A DNA stretch of 45,216 nt from Puniceibacterium antarcticum (GTDB taxonomy: Bacteria; Pseudomonadota; Alphaproteobacteria; Rhodobacterales; Rhodobacteraceae). A program made the position numbers and the translations under genes. Below are positions 43,625 through 45,216 of the stretch, in pieces; position 1 is the first letter of the stretch; each line of letters begins with the position of its first letter. The notes beneath the pieces were generated by a model that worked only from the letters and a program-made list of their open reading frames with translations, ran no database searches and was not told where the DNA came from. The stretch is from positions 1-45,216 of the forward strand of contig NZ_AWWI01000116.1 of assembly GCF_002760615.1 (NCBI RefSeq), in the 5' to 3' direction.

Positions 43625-44920
43625 TTGTCCAAAGGGGGGATGTTGCAGGGCACGTTTTGGACAGAATCAAGGCGCGAATCATTTCGCGCCATATTGGGCG
43701 AAGTCAAGCAGGCATTTGGGTTATCAAATCCGGACATAATTGCAGCGGTTTTCGACAACGTGGTAAGCAGCCCGAGATCGGTGAGGATCATCGATGCGGA
43801 TGGCACGGTTGTGAATGAACCTGTGCCCAAACAACACGATGTCGACAAAGACGTTGATCCTTGGCAACAACCTGACGTGAGAACAATAAGTAGGTTTCTT
43901 GCTGGACGCCATAAGACCGAAAACGACACTCTCTCTGCACTACTGATCGGAGTCGGCGAGAACATTTTGCTTCGAAAGGATCTGACCACATCAGATTGCA
44001 TCAAGTGCGGTGGTCTGGTCGCGTTGTATCGCGTTTTCCAACAAGCGAAATTTGGCGAGGTGGATGATCGAGTCGAATTTTTCTTGACGTCTATAAAGCC
44101 TGATCGGCGCGTTGAGGGCGATCAAGAAAACCCCGATGAAGATGTTGTCGCAAGTGACTTGCGGAAACCTTTTCCACTCAAGCCCAGGACAGATGTCGAC
44201 CGGCGTCGCGATGCCGAGTCGTTTCTTTCCTACTTCAAGCGGCCAGCAACTGCTTCGGCTGATCTTGAAAAGAAGCTGTTTTTCGAAAGAGATTCCGACA
44301 AAATATTCTTTATCACATATCGCTTCTCAGCCAATCGAGGGATCGTGCAACGGTCATTTACTGTGGTGCATAGACCAAGCCAAGAAGTTCCTGTGGTTCG
44401 TTTTGCAAACTTCATCGACGCAGGAGGAGCACCTCGGAGATCAGATGGGATCGCAATATCATTCGAACAGGAGGTAGTGTTTCTTGGACACTCCGACCAT
44501 GGAGCGTCGATCAAGGTCATGAGCTTTGCAAACGCCTCACGTCCCCTCAAAGGGTACTACGGCATTTTAATGACCAATGATCCTGAAGATGGTTCCCTGG
44601 CATCCAGATTTGTAATGATACGAACCGAGATATCCAAACACCAAGATGTTGATACCGGTCCAATCGAGATTGGCGATTTGAAGAAGGTTCTCGAACCGAA
44701 GTGGGTTGATCGGCTTAGGAACAAGGTCGATTTCAGCATGGAAGACCCTGTTTTTGATCATAATGGTGAGAAGGTGTCGCAAGAAGGTATGGTTTCAATC
44801 GTAGAAAAGCGTCTTTACGATGGAGACAAAGTCCTTTTGGCGGATTCAGAGGGGACTCTTTTCAATCCGGCGAGGACAATGCATTACACTTTCAACAGCG
44901 CTTTGAAGCGGGGCGGCTAG
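43625..44920 (+). CDS. Unknown 431-residue protein behind operator-like repeats
   Basis: I recognise no family with confidence. The N-terminus (SFRAILGEVKQAFGLSNPDI) and VRTISRFLAGRHKTENDTL look helical, like a DNA-binding, Xre-type regulator (a short helix pair before RFLAGR). The C-terminal two thirds are beta-rich (KIFFITYRFSANRGIVQRSF, VVFLGHSDHGASIKVMSFAN). This pattern of a regulator-like head and a larger sensor-like body occurs in prophage-encoded transcription regulators. The start is uncertain: TTG at 43625, ATG at 43640 or TTG at 43643 behind AAAGGGGGG. It may be the lysogeny repressor missing from the rest of the prophage; this is inference. Confidence 0.6.
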   Translation: MSKGGMLQGTFWTESRRESFRAILGEVKQAFGLSNPDIIAAVFDNVVSSPRSVRIIDADGTVVNEPVPKQHDVDKDVDPWQQPDVRTISRFLAGRHKTENDTLSALLIGVGENILLRKDLTTSDCIKCGGLVALYRVFQQAKFGEVDDRVEFFLTSIKPDRRVEGDQENPDEDVVASDLRKPFPLKPRTDVDRRRDAESFLSYFKRPATASADLEKKLFFERDSDKIFFITYRFSANRGIVQRSFTVVHRPSQEVPVVRFANFIDAGGAPRRSDGIAISFEQEVVFLGHSDHGASIKVMSFANASRPLKGYYGILMTNDPEDGSLASRFVMIRTEISKHQDVDTGPIEIGDLKKVLEPKWVDRLRNKVDFSMEDPVFDHNGEKVSQEGMVSIVEKRLYDGDKVLLADSEGTLFNPARTMHYTFNSALKRGG

Positions 44921-45136
44921 TTGGTTTGATACTTTAGCGCTGGCTGCCCCGACCTGGTGCGTGATCGGATACACTTTACGCCCGTGCAAGCAGGAATGAG
45001 AAGTTTTCCGCGCAAGTTAGGGTCTAAGTGTGAGCTCGACAGAACGCCTCCAGCCAGGCGATACAAGGCCAATCGTATGAGTGGATGGTGATGGTCGCCG
45101 GACGTTACGGTTTTGGCCCCCAGTTTGGGTTGTTTT
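44921..45136. other. Non-coding stretch before the end repeat
   Basis: No gene with a plausible start and product is visible between the 431-residue gene and the end repeat; the minus-strand ORF at 44917-45171 has no recognisable content. It is probably element-end DNA. Confidence 0.4.
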
Positions 45137-45154
45137 GTTGACTTATTGTTGACC
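45137..45154 (+). repeat. 18-bp end repeat, right copy
   Basis: GTTGACTTATTGTTGACC differs from the copy at 365-382 at one position and lies in the same orientation. Having it near both window ends supports a single integrated element spanning the window. Confidence 0.5.
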
Positions 45155-45170
45155 TGGATTTTGGACAGCA

Positions 45171-45193
45171 AAAAGCCCCGCGGAAGGCGGGGC
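45171..45193 (-). terminator. Intrinsic terminator, probably of a tRNA beyond the window
   Basis: On the minus strand, GCCCCGC (45193-45187) pairs with GCGGGGC (45181-45175) and is followed by TTTTTGCT. No minus-strand gene upstream of it lies in the window, so its gene must start to the right of 45216, as expected for an intact tRNA-Met. Confidence 0.75.
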
Positions 45194-45216
45194 GTAATGC
45201 ATTGTAGTTACTGGTA

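Noticed and set aside
44917-45171. 84-codon minus-strand ORF at the right edge.
   Set aside because: No recognisable product; it overlaps the end repeat and abuts the terminator.

Overview
The window is GC-rich and reads as an alphaproteobacterium of the Rhodobacteraceae type. The reason is the tail module, whose DUF2460, DUF2163, NlpC/P60 and baseplate 'megatron' genes sit in the same order as in the Rhodobacter gene transfer agent and its related siphophages. Most of the window is one prophage (about 9.6 to 42.2 kb) with cargo. It may lie inside a larger island, because the left edge (178-223) carries a displaced 3' half of an initiator tRNA-Met gene. An 18-bp repeat occurs near both window ends (365-382 and 45137-45154), and a terminator at the right edge is placed as if an intact tRNA lay just outside.

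Layout. (1) 0.6-9.4 kb, minus strand: three accessory envelope-targeting proteins. They are a membrane patatin, an M15 peptidase-GH108 muramidase chimera, and an SH3-alpha/beta hydrolase with a membrane segment. Three mobile elements break up this stretch: a dead IS110, an IS630 with a -1 frameshift signal, and an IS1380 remnant. (2) 9.6-14.1 kb: integrase, a leftward putative DNA-binding protein bracketed by a 46-bp inverted repeat, then a rightward early operon (excisionase-like protein, a small protein, a replication-initiator-like HTH protein with palindromic iterons inside its own gene, DUF6362). (3) 14.1-16.6 kb: a tightly overlapping ParB-like / DNA methyltransferase / PLP-fold enzyme operon, a candidate DNA-modification module. 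(4) 16.8-18.9 kb: an AT-richer two-gene cargo, an unknown protein plus a divergent class III nucleotide-cyclase-like protein. (5) 18.9-27.4 kb: two small minus-strand genes, then terminase, gpW-like, portal, protease-capsid fusion, decoration-like and head-tail genes. (6) 27.4-28.5 kb: a reverse-strand RES-domain cargo gene inserted in the late operon beside a truncated small ORF. (7) 28.7-42.2 kb: tail genes, including a canonical A_AAA_AAC frameshift in the tail assembly chaperone, then tape measure, GTA-like tail tip, DUF2793 fibre, holins and endolysin. (8) 42.3-45.2 kb: a 2-oxoglutarate/Fe dioxygenase, a structured non-coding stretch, and an unknown protein behind two operator-like repeats.

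How it works together: integrase and early genes control lysogeny and replication. The ParB-methyltransferase-PLP set may mark phage DNA. The late genes build a lambda-like head on a non-contractile tail with a GTA-type tip. Cargo genes at three sites look like lysogenic-conversion or anti-phage functions. No classical CI-type repressor was recognised. All functions are inferred from reading the sequence; no database search was run.
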